A stretch of 57,936 nt of DNA from Chloroflexota bacterium (GTDB lineage Bacteria > Chloroflexota > Anaerolineae > Anaerolineales > Villigracilaceae): positions 1-57,936 of the forward strand of contig JAIOAU010000019.1 of the NCBI GenBank assembly GCA_019873655.1, in the 5' to 3' direction. The notes beneath the pieces are model-generated. The model made no database searches. It was not told the DNA's origin and saw only the letters and a program-made list of their open reading frames with translations. The position numbers were made by a program, and so were the translations under genes. Positions 17,409 through 25,486 of this stretch are shown here, in pieces (the first letter of the stretch is position 1; the number at the start of each line of letters is the position of its first letter).

Positions 17409-18311
17409 CTATTGACCAAGCAATTGTGCAAAAACATCCAGCGCGGAGCGGATGTTCGCCGGGTTACGGTGGAACGCGCCATGATCGCCATTTGGATCCT
17501 CGATCAACATCTCCACTACACCGCCGTATTGCGTCACCCAGTCACGGGTTCGGCGCATGGCTGGGCAACCGTCGCGCTCGGGGTTGGGGTCGTTCATGCC
17601 GCAGACCATGATCCAGTGCGTCCCGGCAAACGGTTGTGGCCCGAATTCTCCTCGCTCAATGGACTGGTTGATGGGAAAATCGGGCGCCGCGCCGCCGGCA
17701 TTGGCAATCGTTAACAGGAAAAAGTTGTTTCCCGAAGTGCGGTCGAGAGCGGTTAACCCATAGGTGTTGGCTGAGCCGCGACTGAAACCGTGAAGCAGAA
17801 CAGTTCGCGGACGGACACGATTCTCGCGCAAAATGTTTTCGAGGAGAGGATACATTTCTTGCGGCAGATAATAATCGCCGGTTTCTTCGCCCCCGCCAAA
17901 CCACCATTGGAGGGCAAGGATTCCATAACCGCGTTCCGCCGCATACGACTGCCACAGGAAAAATTCATCAAAGGCCCAACTGCTATGTCCATGCAGGGTG
18001 ACGAGTATGGGCGGCAGATTAGAAGGATCACTTCCCTGCGGCAGCCACAACAGGTAAAAACTTCTTCCGTCTGCCGTGGGGCTGATTTGCGCGCCCTGCT
18101 CAAGGGCAAATTGATAACGTTCGGGGTCGGCGGCCTGCGCTTGCTGGAGCAAAGCGACAGTCGCGCCAAGTCCAGTAGAGGTTGTAGATGTTGAAACGGT
18201 CGGCGAAGAGGTGAATACGGCAGTGGGAGTCTCCACTTCTGACGCCAGAGGCGCAATTGCCGCGCATCCCCCAAGAAAAAGGCTGGCAAACAAAAGGGCA
18301 AAAGTTCTCAT
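17409..18311 (-). CDS. secreted alpha/beta-hydrolase lipoprotein
   Basis: The 300-residue precursor has signal peptide MRTFALLFASLFLGGC. The mature part carries LVTLHGHSSW (oxyanion hole), the nucleophile elbow GFSRGS (a GxSxG motif) and a late DHGAFH histidine, consistent with a Ser-Asp-His esterase/PHB-depolymerase-like fold. A disulphide is likely between the cysteines in VCGMNDPNPERDGCP. It probably hydrolyses an extracellular ester or peptide. It shares orientation, close spacing and signal-peptide sequence with its neighbours. Confidence 0.72.
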   Translation of the reverse strand: MRTFALLFASLFLGGCAAIAPLASEVETPTAVFTSSPTVSTSTTSTGLGATVALLQQAQAADPERYQFALEQGAQISPTADGRSFYLLWLPQGSDPSNLPPILVTLHGHSSWAFDEFFLWQSYAAERGYGILALQWWFGGGEETGDYYLPQEMYPLLENILRENRVRPRTVLLHGFSRGSANTYGLTALDRTSGNNFFLLTIANAGGAAPDFPINQSIERGEFGPQPFAGTHWIMVCGMNDPNPERDGCPAMRRTRDWVTQYGGVVEMLIEDPNGDHGAFHRNPANIRSALDVFAQLLGQ

Positions 18312-18354
18312 ACTTCAACCCTTTTCTGTTTATCTGTTTACTCGTATGCCGGTG

Positions 18355-19434
18355 CTATCGTGGCGGCGCACCCGGATTTGCCGCCTCCCACGCCATGAAA
18401 GCATCTGCCATCTCTGAAAAGGTGGCCCACCGCACCTGGCCGCTGGCGACAAGCGGGTCTACCACTTCGGTCAGGAAACGTTCGATGACAGCGAAGGGCT
18501 GATGGGGGTCGCCGCGAAACTCGCCGGGATGGATGGTGAAGTGAAAGACGTTGACTTTGCCCGGCTCGGCAACAGCCAACGAGGCGTGGAGTTGGGCTTC
18601 GAGATATTCGAAGTAGGCTTCATCGCCGCCCATCTCCTGACCGCGGCGCATGGATGCAAAATTAGAGCGATCGTATTGTCCTTCAGGCAGGAAGATAATC
18701 GCCCCGTTCGGGTCGTGCTGGGCGAAGAGGGTAAAATCCATCCCGTCCGTGCCGCCGGCCGGCCGCCAGGGATTCACACCCACGAGCGAAAGGTCGGTGG
18801 TCTGCGTTTGCGGATTCTTCCAGTCGCTGTTCACGTCCAGGCCTGCGCACGCCGCGGCCTCATAGACATCTGGATAAAGATTTCCGCCGCTCCAATAGCG
18901 GATATCGCTCACGCCGCTGGCCTGCTGGATGAAGGCAATCTCCTGTGTCATCACCTCGCACCACTGCTGAGGAGACAGGGATTCGGAATTTTCTCCCAGA
19001 TGCGCGTCCTCGTGGAAGTGAAGAGCGATTTCATGTCCGCGCGCCGCCAGGTCGGCCAGAATGGGATTGCCCGATTGGATGGCAACTGTTGTGAAGGGCG
19101 ATTGGGCCTGGATGGTCATCCGCCCGCCGTGCGCCTCGACAATGCCCGTCACCGTCAAAATATCCTGCACGTGGCGCTGGAAGAACTCCGGAATATGATA
19201 ATCTGCCTGACCACCACGATACCCCTGCGCCGTCTCGCCCATCGGCTCGATATGCATTCCGATGGTAAACAGCAAGACGGCTGTTCCAGAAGACTGAGGC
19301 CCAGAGGTATCAGCCTGGACCTCCTCGACCGGCGTTTCGGCAGGCATAGAGGAGGGTGTGCTCTCTGGACCGGAAAGGCTGCACGCCGAAAGGAACAGAG
19401 ACGCAAATAGAAAAATAGAAATAGTTTTCTTCAT
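18355..19434 (-). CDS. secreted polysaccharide-deacetylase-like lipoprotein
   Basis: The 359-residue precursor has lipobox LSAC after MKKTISIFLFASLFLSAC. The body looks like a NodB-type TIM barrel. TIGMHIEP occupies the first-strand position, and ARGHEIALHFHEDAHLG supplies a histidine pair comparable to the metal-binding H-x3-H of deacetylases. Late strands VNVFHFTIHPGEF contain another His. The canonical first-strand Asp-Asp is replaced, so activity is uncertain. Two ribosome-site-like sequences, AGGAGGTGA and AAAGGAG, precede the ATG. It is the promoter-proximal gene of the four-lipoprotein group. Confidence 0.65.
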   Translation of the reverse strand: MKKTISIFLFASLFLSACSLSGPESTPSSMPAETPVEEVQADTSGPQSSGTAVLLFTIGMHIEPMGETAQGYRGGQADYHIPEFFQRHVQDILTVTGIVEAHGGRMTIQAQSPFTTVAIQSGNPILADLAARGHEIALHFHEDAHLGENSESLSPQQWCEVMTQEIAFIQQASGVSDIRYWSGGNLYPDVYEAAACAGLDVNSDWKNPQTQTTDLSLVGVNPWRPAGGTDGMDFTLFAQHDPNGAIIFLPEGQYDRSNFASMRRGQEMGGDEAYFEYLEAQLHASLAVAEPGKVNVFHFTIHPGEFRGDPHQPFAVIERFLTEVVDPLVASGQVRWATFSEMADAFMAWEAANPGAPPR

Positions 19435-19528
19435 GACATCTCCTTTCTCACCTCCTAATTGTAAAAAGGAGAAGTAAAACCCATTTTAACCGCTTGTAAA
19501 ATCCTTATAACCTCGGTTTACAAAAATG

Positions 19529-21259
19529 TCAGAGGAGAGTCATCGCGCAGCCGTCGGCGCGCGGGTCGGAGCCGCCGGTCAGGATGCCGGTTTCGAGGTC
19601 GCGCAGGATGACCTGTCCGCGCCCGAAGAGCGCCCGCTCCCAGCCCGTCACGCGCCGGACCGGATGGCCGCGCGCCGCTAAATCGGCAATCGTCTCGGCC
19701 GGAATCCCCTCCTCCAGCGCGACCGTCCCGCCTGCCGTGCCGTCCTCGATGCAGAAGCGCGGCAGGTCGAGCGCCGTCTGCGGGTCGAGACCCTGGGCGA
19801 GGGCCAGGAAGACCTGCAAATGTCCCTGCGGCTGCATGAATCCGCCCATGACGCCAAAGGCGGCAAATAAGGAATCGGGTAATAAGGAATCAGGTAATAA
19901 GGAATTAGGTGATAAGGTTTCCTGTTTCCCTAATCCCTGTTTACCTATTTTCGTAATCATCGCCGGAATAATCGTGTGATACGGCCTCTTGCCCGGCGCG
20001 AGGGCGTTGGGATGCGCCGGGTCGAGGCTGAAGTTGTGACCGCGGTTCTGGAGGGTGAAGCCCCAGCCTTTGGGGACGATGCCCGTCCCGAAGCCCATGT
20101 AGTTGCTGTTGATGAACGAACAGGCGTTGCCCCATTGGTCCACCACGCAGAAATAGACCGTGTCCGAACCGGCGACCGGCGCGCCGCGCCGCTGGTTGAG
20201 GGTCGCCCGGCGCGGGTCGAGGAGTCTGCGGCGCCCGGCGGCGTAAGATTTGGAGAGGAGGGCCAAATAACCGGACTCCGAAATCTCCTGATTTCGGATG
20301 TCCGAAGTCTGGAGATTTCGGACTCCTGGAAAATGCGGGTCGGCCACGTACCAGCGCGTGTCGGCAAAGGCCAGGCGCAGGGCTTCGATTTCCAGGTGCA
20401 GGCGGTCGGGATGGAGCGGGTCGGCGGGCAGGTCGAAGCCTTCGAGGATGTTCAGGGCCAGCAGGGCGGTGATTCCCTGTCCGTTGGGCGGACATTCCCA
20501 CAGACGCAGGCCGCCGTAAGTGGTTGAGATGGGTTCGTCCCAGGTGGACGTGTGGGCCGCCAGGTCGTCCAGAGTCATGCAGCCGCCCGCCTCCCGCAAG
20601 GTGGAGACAATGGCTTCGGCAATCTCGCCCTCGTAGAAGGCCTTTTTGCCGCCCTCGGCGACGAGGCGCAGGGTGCGCGCCAGGCCGGGATTGCGGAACG
20701 TCTCGCCGGGGTTCGGGCCGCGGCCGTCGAGGGTCATCTCGAGGCCGTTGAGGGCGGATTTCAACTGCCGCTCGGCGGCGCGCTGCCAGAAGTACGCGGT
20801 CACCGGCGCGACCGGAAAGCCCTCCTCGGCCAGGCGGATGGCCGGGGCGAGAACGGCAGGCAGGCCCAGGGTCCCGTGCCGCTCCAGCAGGTCGCACCAG
20901 CCGGCGCACGCCCCGGGGACGGTGACGGTGTAGGGGTGGTAGGGAGGCAGTTCGGTCAGCCCTTCGCGTCGTATCCGGTCGAGGGTCAGAGCGGCCGGGG
21001 CGCGGCCGGAACCGTTGAGGGCGGCGATTCGACCGCTCGCGGCTTCGTAGTAGAGGGCGAACATGTCGCCGCCGATGCCGGTGGAGGTCGGCTCGGTGAC
21101 GTTGAGCGCCGCGGCGACGGCCACCGCCGCGTCGGCGGCGTTGCCGCCCCGGGCGAGAATCTCCAGCCCGGCGGCGGTCGCCAGCGGCTGGGAGGAAGCC
21201 ACCATACCGCCGCGTCCCATCACGGGCGAACGGCGGGAGGGATAGGTTTGTTCGGGCAT
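19529..21259 (-). CDS. ggt: gamma-glutamyltransferase family protein
   Basis: The 576-residue Ntn hydrolase precursor belongs to the family that cleaves glutathione or gamma-glutamyl bonds after autoprocessing at a Thr. GSDTVYFCVVDQWGNACSFINSNY holds the catalytic Thr and the conserved QGNACS-like strand. GGNAADAAVAVAAALNVTEP and GIGGDMFALYY are family hallmarks. No signal peptide is visible, so it is probably cytoplasmic. ATG 21259 has GGAG 5 nt upstream. Two in-frame insertions interrupt otherwise conserved regions: a 54-bp palindrome (NLQTSDIRNQEISESG) and 15-bp tandem repeats (SLLPDSLLPDS). Both are probably surface loops. Confidence 0.9.
   Translation of the reverse strand: MPEQTYPSRRSPVMGRGGMVASSQPLATAAGLEILARGGNAADAAVAVAAALNVTEPTSTGIGGDMFALYYEAASGRIAALNGSGRAPAALTLDRIRREGLTELPPYHPYTVTVPGACAGWCDLLERHGTLGLPAVLAPAIRLAEEGFPVAPVTAYFWQRAAERQLKSALNGLEMTLDGRGPNPGETFRNPGLARTLRLVAEGGKKAFYEGEIAEAIVSTLREAGGCMTLDDLAAHTSTWDEPISTTYGGLRLWECPPNGQGITALLALNILEGFDLPADPLHPDRLHLEIEALRLAFADTRWYVADPHFPGVRNLQTSDIRNQEISESGYLALLSKSYAAGRRRLLDPRRATLNQRRGAPVAGSDTVYFCVVDQWGNACSFINSNYMGFGTGIVPKGWGFTLQNRGHNFSLDPAHPNALAPGKRPYHTIIPAMITKIGKQGLGKQETLSPNSLLPDSLLPDSLFAAFGVMGGFMQPQGHLQVFLALAQGLDPQTALDLPRFCIEDGTAGGTVALEEGIPAETIADLAARGHPVRRVTGWERALFGRGQVILRDLETGILTGGSDPRADGCAMTLL
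19866..19925. repeat. 15-bp tandem repeat inside ggt
   Basis: Three copies of AATAAGGAATCRGGT (19866-19910) and a degenerate fourth encode LLPDS pentapeptides on the minus strand. The unit length keeps the frame. The words resemble the TTTACTAATTAC sequence near 605-635. Confidence 0.85.
20273..20326. repeat. 54-bp palindromic insertion inside ggt
   Basis: GGACTCCGAAATCTCC (20273-20288) and GGAGATTTCGGACTCC (20311-20326) are inverted with one mismatch. Between them TTCGGA-TG-TCCGAA forms a nested perfect hairpin. The 54 bp add exactly 18 codons, an in-frame REP-like element. Confidence 0.85.
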
Positions 21260-21285
21260 ATTGGCTCCGGGGGAAGAACTACGCA

Positions 21286-21321
21286 ATACGTAATACGCAG
21301 TATGTATTTCGTATTACGTAT
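21286..21321. repeat. 12-bp perfect inverted repeat overlapping a stop codon
   Basis: ATACGTAATACG (21286-21297) and CGTATTACGTAT (21310-21321) flank a 12-nt loop. The TAA stop of the CNNM/CorC gene (21314-21316) lies inside the right arm, so the repeat defines that protein's last residues. Confidence 0.8.
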
Positions 21322-22621
21322 CGTTTTTGCTTTCCGATGTTGACTTGACCGGCAGCGCCGTCACCAGCACCTTGTCCACCCGGTTGCCGTCCATGTCCAT
21401 CACCTCAAAGCGCAGACCGCCCCACTCGAAGCGGTCGGCGGCCTTCGGGATGCGTCCCAGGTGGGTCATGACGAAGCCGCCCAGGGTTTCGTACTCTTCC
21501 TCGGCCGGCAGATGGCGCAGGTTGAAAATTTCTTTGAAATCTTCGTTGGAAATCATGCCGTCCAGCAGCCAGGACCCGTCCTGACGCTGGGTGGCCTGCG
21601 GCTCGCCGCCGAACTCGCCAACGATTTCCTCGAGAATGTCGGCCAAGGTAATCAGCCCCTGCACCACGCCGAATTCGTCCACCACCAGCATCAGGTCGCG
21701 CTGGGTCTCGCGGAACATTTCGAGGGCGCGCGAACCAAAGGCGGTTTCGGGGATAAAAATCGGCGGGCGCGCCAGTTTCGTCAAGTCCTTGCCGCTGCGG
21801 ATATTCGCCAGCAGGACGTCCTTGGCCTTGACGACACCGACGGGACGGTCTAGGCTGTCCTCGCCGACCGGGAAGCGCGAGTAGGGGCTTTCGGCCATCT
21901 TGCGGCGGATTTCCTCGGCCGTGTCGTTCACATCCAGCCAGACGATTTCGTTGCGCGGCGTCATCAGGGCGTTGACGCGCTGGTCGGAGAGCGAGAAGAC
22001 GCCCTCCACCATGTCCTGCTCGGTCTCCTCGAAGACGCCCGCCTGCGTGCCCTGGTCGAGCTGGACGAGCAATTCCTCCTCGGTCACCGGAATCTCGGCC
22101 ACCTGGCGGACGCCCAGCAGGCGCAGAATCAGGTCAGTGGATTTGCCCAGCAGCCAGACGAAAGGAGTAAAGAGTTTGGAGATAAAAGTCATCGGCCCGG
22201 CCATGAACGCTGCCAGGCGTTCCGGATTCTGCAAAGCTAGCCGCTTGGGGACCAGTTCGCCGAGGACGATAGAAAAATAAGAAGTCACGACAACGCCGAT
22301 TGCCACGCCGATGGCGGCGCTGAAGGCTTCCAGCGCCGGGACCCGCGCCAGCCAGTTCATCGAAAGGCGGGCCGCCAGCGCGCCGGTGATGGCGCCGGTC
22401 AAAATGTCGGTGACGGTGATGCCAATCTGAATGGTCGAAAGAAACTGATTCGGCGCTTCGACCAGTTTCAGGGCGGTCTGCGCCCCGCGTTTGCCCTCAT
22501 TGGCATGTTGTTGCAAACGCGCCTTGCGCGCCGAGAGCATGGCGGCTTCAGACATGGCCAGGATGCCGTTGAAAACGATCAGGAGAAAGATGGCAAGAAT
22601 TTCGTTCCAGACAGAGTCCAT
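21314..22621 (-). CDS. CNNM/CorC (hemolysin C family) transport-associated membrane protein
   Basis: The 435-residue protein has, in order, a CNNM/DUF21 membrane domain (about 1-190; three to four helices, with LSTIQIGITVTDILTGAITG and SYFSIVLGELVPKRLAL), a CBS pair (about 205-325; MTPRNEIVWLD, FPVGE, VVDEFGVVQGLITLADILEEIVGE) and a C-terminal CorC_HlyC domain (about 345-430). Related proteins act in Mg2+/Co2+ efflux. ATG 22621 begins the first helix; the longer frame upstream covers the neighbouring deaminase gene. It lies 34 nt after that gene, in the selD operon. Confidence 0.9.
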   Translation of the reverse strand: MDSVWNEILAIFLLIVFNGILAMSEAAMLSARKARLQQHANEGKRGAQTALKLVEAPNQFLSTIQIGITVTDILTGAITGALAARLSMNWLARVPALEAFSAAIGVAIGVVVTSYFSIVLGELVPKRLALQNPERLAAFMAGPMTFISKLFTPFVWLLGKSTDLILRLLGVRQVAEIPVTEEELLVQLDQGTQAGVFEETEQDMVEGVFSLSDQRVNALMTPRNEIVWLDVNDTAEEIRRKMAESPYSRFPVGEDSLDRPVGVVKAKDVLLANIRSGKDLTKLARPPIFIPETAFGSRALEMFRETQRDLMLVVDEFGVVQGLITLADILEEIVGEFGGEPQATQRQDGSWLLDGMISNEDFKEIFNLRHLPAEEEYETLGGFVMTHLGRIPKAADRFEWGGLRFEVMDMDGNRVDKVLVTALPVKSTSESKNDT

Positions 22622-22655
22622 AAACAAATTTGCGGCAGGTGAACGACTGCCAATC

Positions 22656-23288
22656 TCATTCGACCTTCGAAAGCAAAATTTCGAAAACTTCCGGCGCGGA
22701 TGCGCCGCGCTGGCGCAAATCCAGCAGAGTCCCGGCTTGCGCCAGTTCCAGCCCCAGGCGGACGCCCTGCGGAATCGCTTCTTCGTACCGCTTCCAAAAC
22801 AGGCCCTCCGGCAACTGACCGCCGTGCATTCGCGCATCCTGCTCGGCGAACAAGGCGGTGATAACTGTCTCCAACCGCGGCTCCGGCCCAGAGACTTGAA
22901 TGCGTTTACGGCTCATGTACCAGTTTGCGCCCAGCAGGTCTGCACTCCCCGCGTAGGGGTCACGCGCCGCGTAACAAAGCGTCCGCAGGCCGGACATGTA
23001 GAACGTCCCCATGCACATCGGGCAGGGTTCGGTGGTGGTGTAGAGCGTGCAGGCATGGGGGTCCACCGCGTCCAGGTCTAGGGCGCGCAAGGCTTCCACC
23101 TCAGCGTGCGCCAGCGCCGCGCCGTTGCCCGATTTCACCTTCTCAAAAATTCGATTGCGGCCGCGGCTGAGAATGGTCCCATCCGGGCCGGTCACCACGG
23201 CCCCGATGGGAATGCAGTCCTCGCAATAGGCCTCCCAGGCCAGTTCGAGACAGGCCTGCCAGGGAAGAGAAAGGTCAGACCACCGCAA
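22656..23288 (-). CDS. zinc-dependent CMP/dCMP-type deaminase
   Basis: The 210-residue product contains HAEVEAL (zinc His and catalytic Glu) and PCPMCMG (two zinc Cys), the cytidine/deoxycytidylate deaminase signature. The C-terminal extension of about 90 residues beyond the catalytic core (RKRIQVSGPEPRLETVITALF...) is atypical for TadA or guanine deaminase, so the substrate is open. TTG 23288 is proposed as the start because AAGGAG sits 6 nt upstream; a TTG six codons earlier has no such site. It overlaps the selD 3' end by 14 nt, indicating translational coupling. Confidence 0.8.
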   Translation of the reverse strand: MRWSDLSLPWQACLELAWEAYCEDCIPIGAVVTGPDGTILSRGRNRIFEKVKSGNGAALAHAEVEALRALDLDAVDPHACTLYTTTEPCPMCMGTFYMSGLRTLCYAARDPYAGSADLLGANWYMSRKRIQVSGPEPRLETVITALFAEQDARMHGGQLPEGLFWKRYEEAIPQGVRLGLELAQAGTLLDLRQRGASAPEVFEILLSKVE

Positions 23289-24339
23289 TGCCCGCTCCTT
23301 CGACAACCTCGCCGATGACCCACGCCGGCTGATTTATCTCCTGCGCCCGCTTCAGGAACGCGGCGGTTTCGGACCCCGGGACGGCCAGCAGCAGCCCCCC
23401 GCTGGTCTGCGCGTCGAAGAGCAGCATTTGCCGCTCCTCGGAGATTCTCTCGGCGAAACGGACGCGCGGGCCAAAATAGAGGCGGTTGTCGGCCGTCCCG
23501 CCGGGGAAGGTCCACATCTCAGCGTATTTTTGGGCGCAGGAGACGAAGGGGATTTTCTCCATCTCCAGCCGCAGGCCGACGCCGGAGGCATCGGCCATTT
23601 CCATGCCGTGACCGAGCAGACTGAAGCCGGTCACGTCCGTGCCGCCGCGCAGACCGAATTCGACGGCCAGCGCGGCGGCCTTGTCGTTGAGCCGTTTCAT
23701 CCAGCCGACCACTTCGGCCACATCTTCGGGCGCGGCCTTTTGCTGTTTCAGGGCGGTGGTGGTGACGCCAAAGCCGAGCGGCTTGGTCAGGACGAGCGCG
23801 TCGCCCGCTCTGGCCCCGCCCTTCGAGAGATACTTCTCCGGATGGACGAAGCCCAGCGCCACCAGCCCGTACTTTGGCTCCTTATCCTGCACGGTATGGC
23901 CGCCGGCGAGGACGACGCCTGCTTCGCGGCACTTCTCCGCGCCGCCGCGCAGAATCTCGCCGTTGACCTCCGGCGGCAGGTCGGGCGGAAGGGCGGCGAC
24001 GTTGAGCGCCAGAAAGGGACGTCCGCCCATGGCGTACACATCCGAGAGGCTGTTGGCGGCGGCAATCGCGCCGTAATCGTAGGGGTCGTCCACGACCGGG
24101 GTGAAGAAGTCGGTGGTGACGACCAGGGCGCGCGTCGAATCCAGCCGCCAGACGGCGGCGTCATCGGGGCCGCCGAGGCCGACCAGGAGGTCCGGGTAGG
24201 AACCGGCCTCGAAGAGAGATTGAATGGGGCGCAGAACCTGCGCCAGCGTCTCCGCGTTGAGTTTGGACGCTCAACCGGCGCAACTGGAGAGGCTGGTCAG
24301 GCGAATCTGGCGTCCGCTTGTGGGAACGTTTTCCGCCAA
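23275..24339 (-). CDS. selD: selenide, water dikinase with in-frame UGA selenocysteine (Sec23)
   Basis: SelD makes selenophosphate from selenide and ATP for selenocysteine or selenouridine synthesis. The reading frame is continuous from TTG 24339 if TGA 24273-24271 is read as Sec: RLTSLSSCAG-U-ASKLN puts Sec exactly where other SelD proteins have the catalytic Cys/Sec. Downstream motifs are intact: GGPDDAAV, TTDFFTPVVDDPYDYGAIAAANSLSD split across the core, LAGGHTVQDKEPKYG and GGTDVTGFSLLGHG. Total length is 354 residues, normal for the family. AGAGGAG lies 6 nt before the TTG, 12 nt after the SPFH stop. A conventional call would start at GTG 24093 and miss 82 residues including the active site. 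Confidence 0.88.
24245..24271 (-). promoter_or_regulatory. candidate bacterial SECIS hairpin at the selD UGA
   Basis: On the minus strand, AGCGTC (24271-24266, starting with the last base of UGA) pairs perfectly with GACGCT (24250-24245) around a 15-nt loop. Bacterial SECIS elements lie directly 3' of the UGA within the coding sequence and bind SelB. Position and size fit; the loop sequence was not matched to a consensus. Confidence 0.55.
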
Positions 24340-24351
24340 ATCGAACTCCTC

Positions 24352-25356
24352 TTATGGATTGGGCAGCGGCAGGAGCAGCGGCGCGTCGCTGGGCAGGTAC
24401 ATGACCTGCACGTTGGGGGCCAGCCGCTGGATGTACTCGTAGGTCAACAGTTCGGGGTTTTCGCGCAGCACTTGAGCGAGGAGTCGCCAGGCCTCGGCCT
24501 GCGCCTGGGCGCGAATGATAGTAGCCTGCGCCTCGCCCTGGGCGGCAATGACCGCCGCATCAGCCTGGCCCTGAGCCACCTGGCGGGCCTGTTCGGCCTC
24601 CTGGCGGCGCTGCTCGACGACGAACTGGGCCTGCAACGCCTGCTGTTCGGCAATTTGTTTCTGTTCGACCGCAGCCGCATATTCTTCGCTGAAGTGAATA
24701 TCGCGCAGGACGAAATCGATCAGAATCAGATCATTTTCTTGTAATTTTGCGGCCAATTGGTTCGAGATCATCTCTTCCAATTCGGCGCGCTTGGTACTGA
24801 CGATCTCTTCTACGCCATATTGCGAGGCCATGTCGCGAATAATACCTCGCGCCAGCGGCCGCACAACTTCATCTTGGTAACGATCCTGCCAATCGATATG
24901 CAATTGCACAACTCGGTCGGGATCAACGGCATAAATGACTGAGGCGTCAATGTACACTTCCTGACCATCATTGGTGCGGGCGCGAATGGAATCGTCGCCA
25001 TATACATCTCCCTCTGTAGTCGCGACCGACATTGTGTAGGTCTGCCGAGAAATCGAGTAGAGGCGCACCGTCTCGCCAGGGATGATCCAGTGCAGGCCGG
25101 GTCCCAGCGCCTGGCTGCGGTAGCCTTGCGGGTCGTAGGGAGAGATGACCACGCCCCGCTCCTCCGGCTGAACGAAGACCAGGCCGGCGGCAAGCAGCGT
25201 CAGCACCACAGCCAGCGCCACAGCCCCAACGATGATTCCGCTCAATCCGCGCACGGGCCGGGAGCGCCAGGCGCGCACCACCGCCAAGACAATCAGCCCG
25301 GCGACTACCAGCCAGGACAAAGTAGCCAGGCCTTTGACGAATTCTGCCAGATTCAT
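24352..25356 (-). CDS. SPFH/Band 7 (prohibitin-like) membrane protein
   Basis: The 334-residue protein has two N-terminal transmembrane segments (WLVVAGLIVLAVVRAW; IIVGAVALAVVLTLLAAGLVF), a Band 7 domain (about 65-230, with GVVISPYDPQGYRSQALGPGLHWIIPGE) and a long Ala/Gln/Glu-rich coiled coil (YAAAVEQKQIAEQQALQAQF...). SPFH proteins form oligomeric membrane scaffolds that organise proteases and lipids. It opens the operon SPFH-selD-deaminase-CNNM-ggt; TAGGAGG precedes the ATG. TAGAAT lies at 25370-25375 and TTGACA at 25397-25402 on the minus strand, but their 21-nt spacing is too long for a standard promoter. Confidence 0.88.
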   Translation of the reverse strand: MNLAEFVKGLATLSWLVVAGLIVLAVVRAWRSRPVRGLSGIIVGAVALAVVLTLLAAGLVFVQPEERGVVISPYDPQGYRSQALGPGLHWIIPGETVRLYSISRQTYTMSVATTEGDVYGDDSIRARTNDGQEVYIDASVIYAVDPDRVVQLHIDWQDRYQDEVVRPLARGIIRDMASQYGVEEIVSTKRAELEEMISNQLAAKLQENDLILIDFVLRDIHFSEEYAAAVEQKQIAEQQALQAQFVVEQRRQEAEQARQVAQGQADAAVIAAQGEAQATIIRAQAQAEAWRLLAQVLRENPELLTYEYIQRLAPNVQVMYLPSDAPLLLPLPNP

Positions 25357-25444
25357 TTCTTTCCTCCTAATTCTAGAATCACACTCACCGGCCGCCTGTC
25401 AAGAACGAGCCAGGCGTGTTGTGCCTTTATTATACCCAGCAAAA

Positions 25445-25472
25445 AAGGCGGATGCCTGTCCGCATCCGCCTT
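25445..25472 (-). terminator. rho-independent terminator for the LGFP-like gene
   Basis: AAGGCGGATGC (25445-25455) and GCATCCGCCTT (25462-25472) form a perfect 11-bp stem with a 6-nt loop. The A-run at 25441-25446 becomes a U-run on the minus strand. It lies 15 nt beyond the stop codon at 25487. Confidence 0.85.
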
Positions 25473-25486
25473 GCATTTGATTTCAT

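Noticed and set aside
24093-24339. selD as a truncated pseudogene starting at GTG 24093
   Set aside because: The upstream frame is conserved family sequence interrupted only by one TGA at the exact Cys/Sec position, with a ribosome site and a hairpin.
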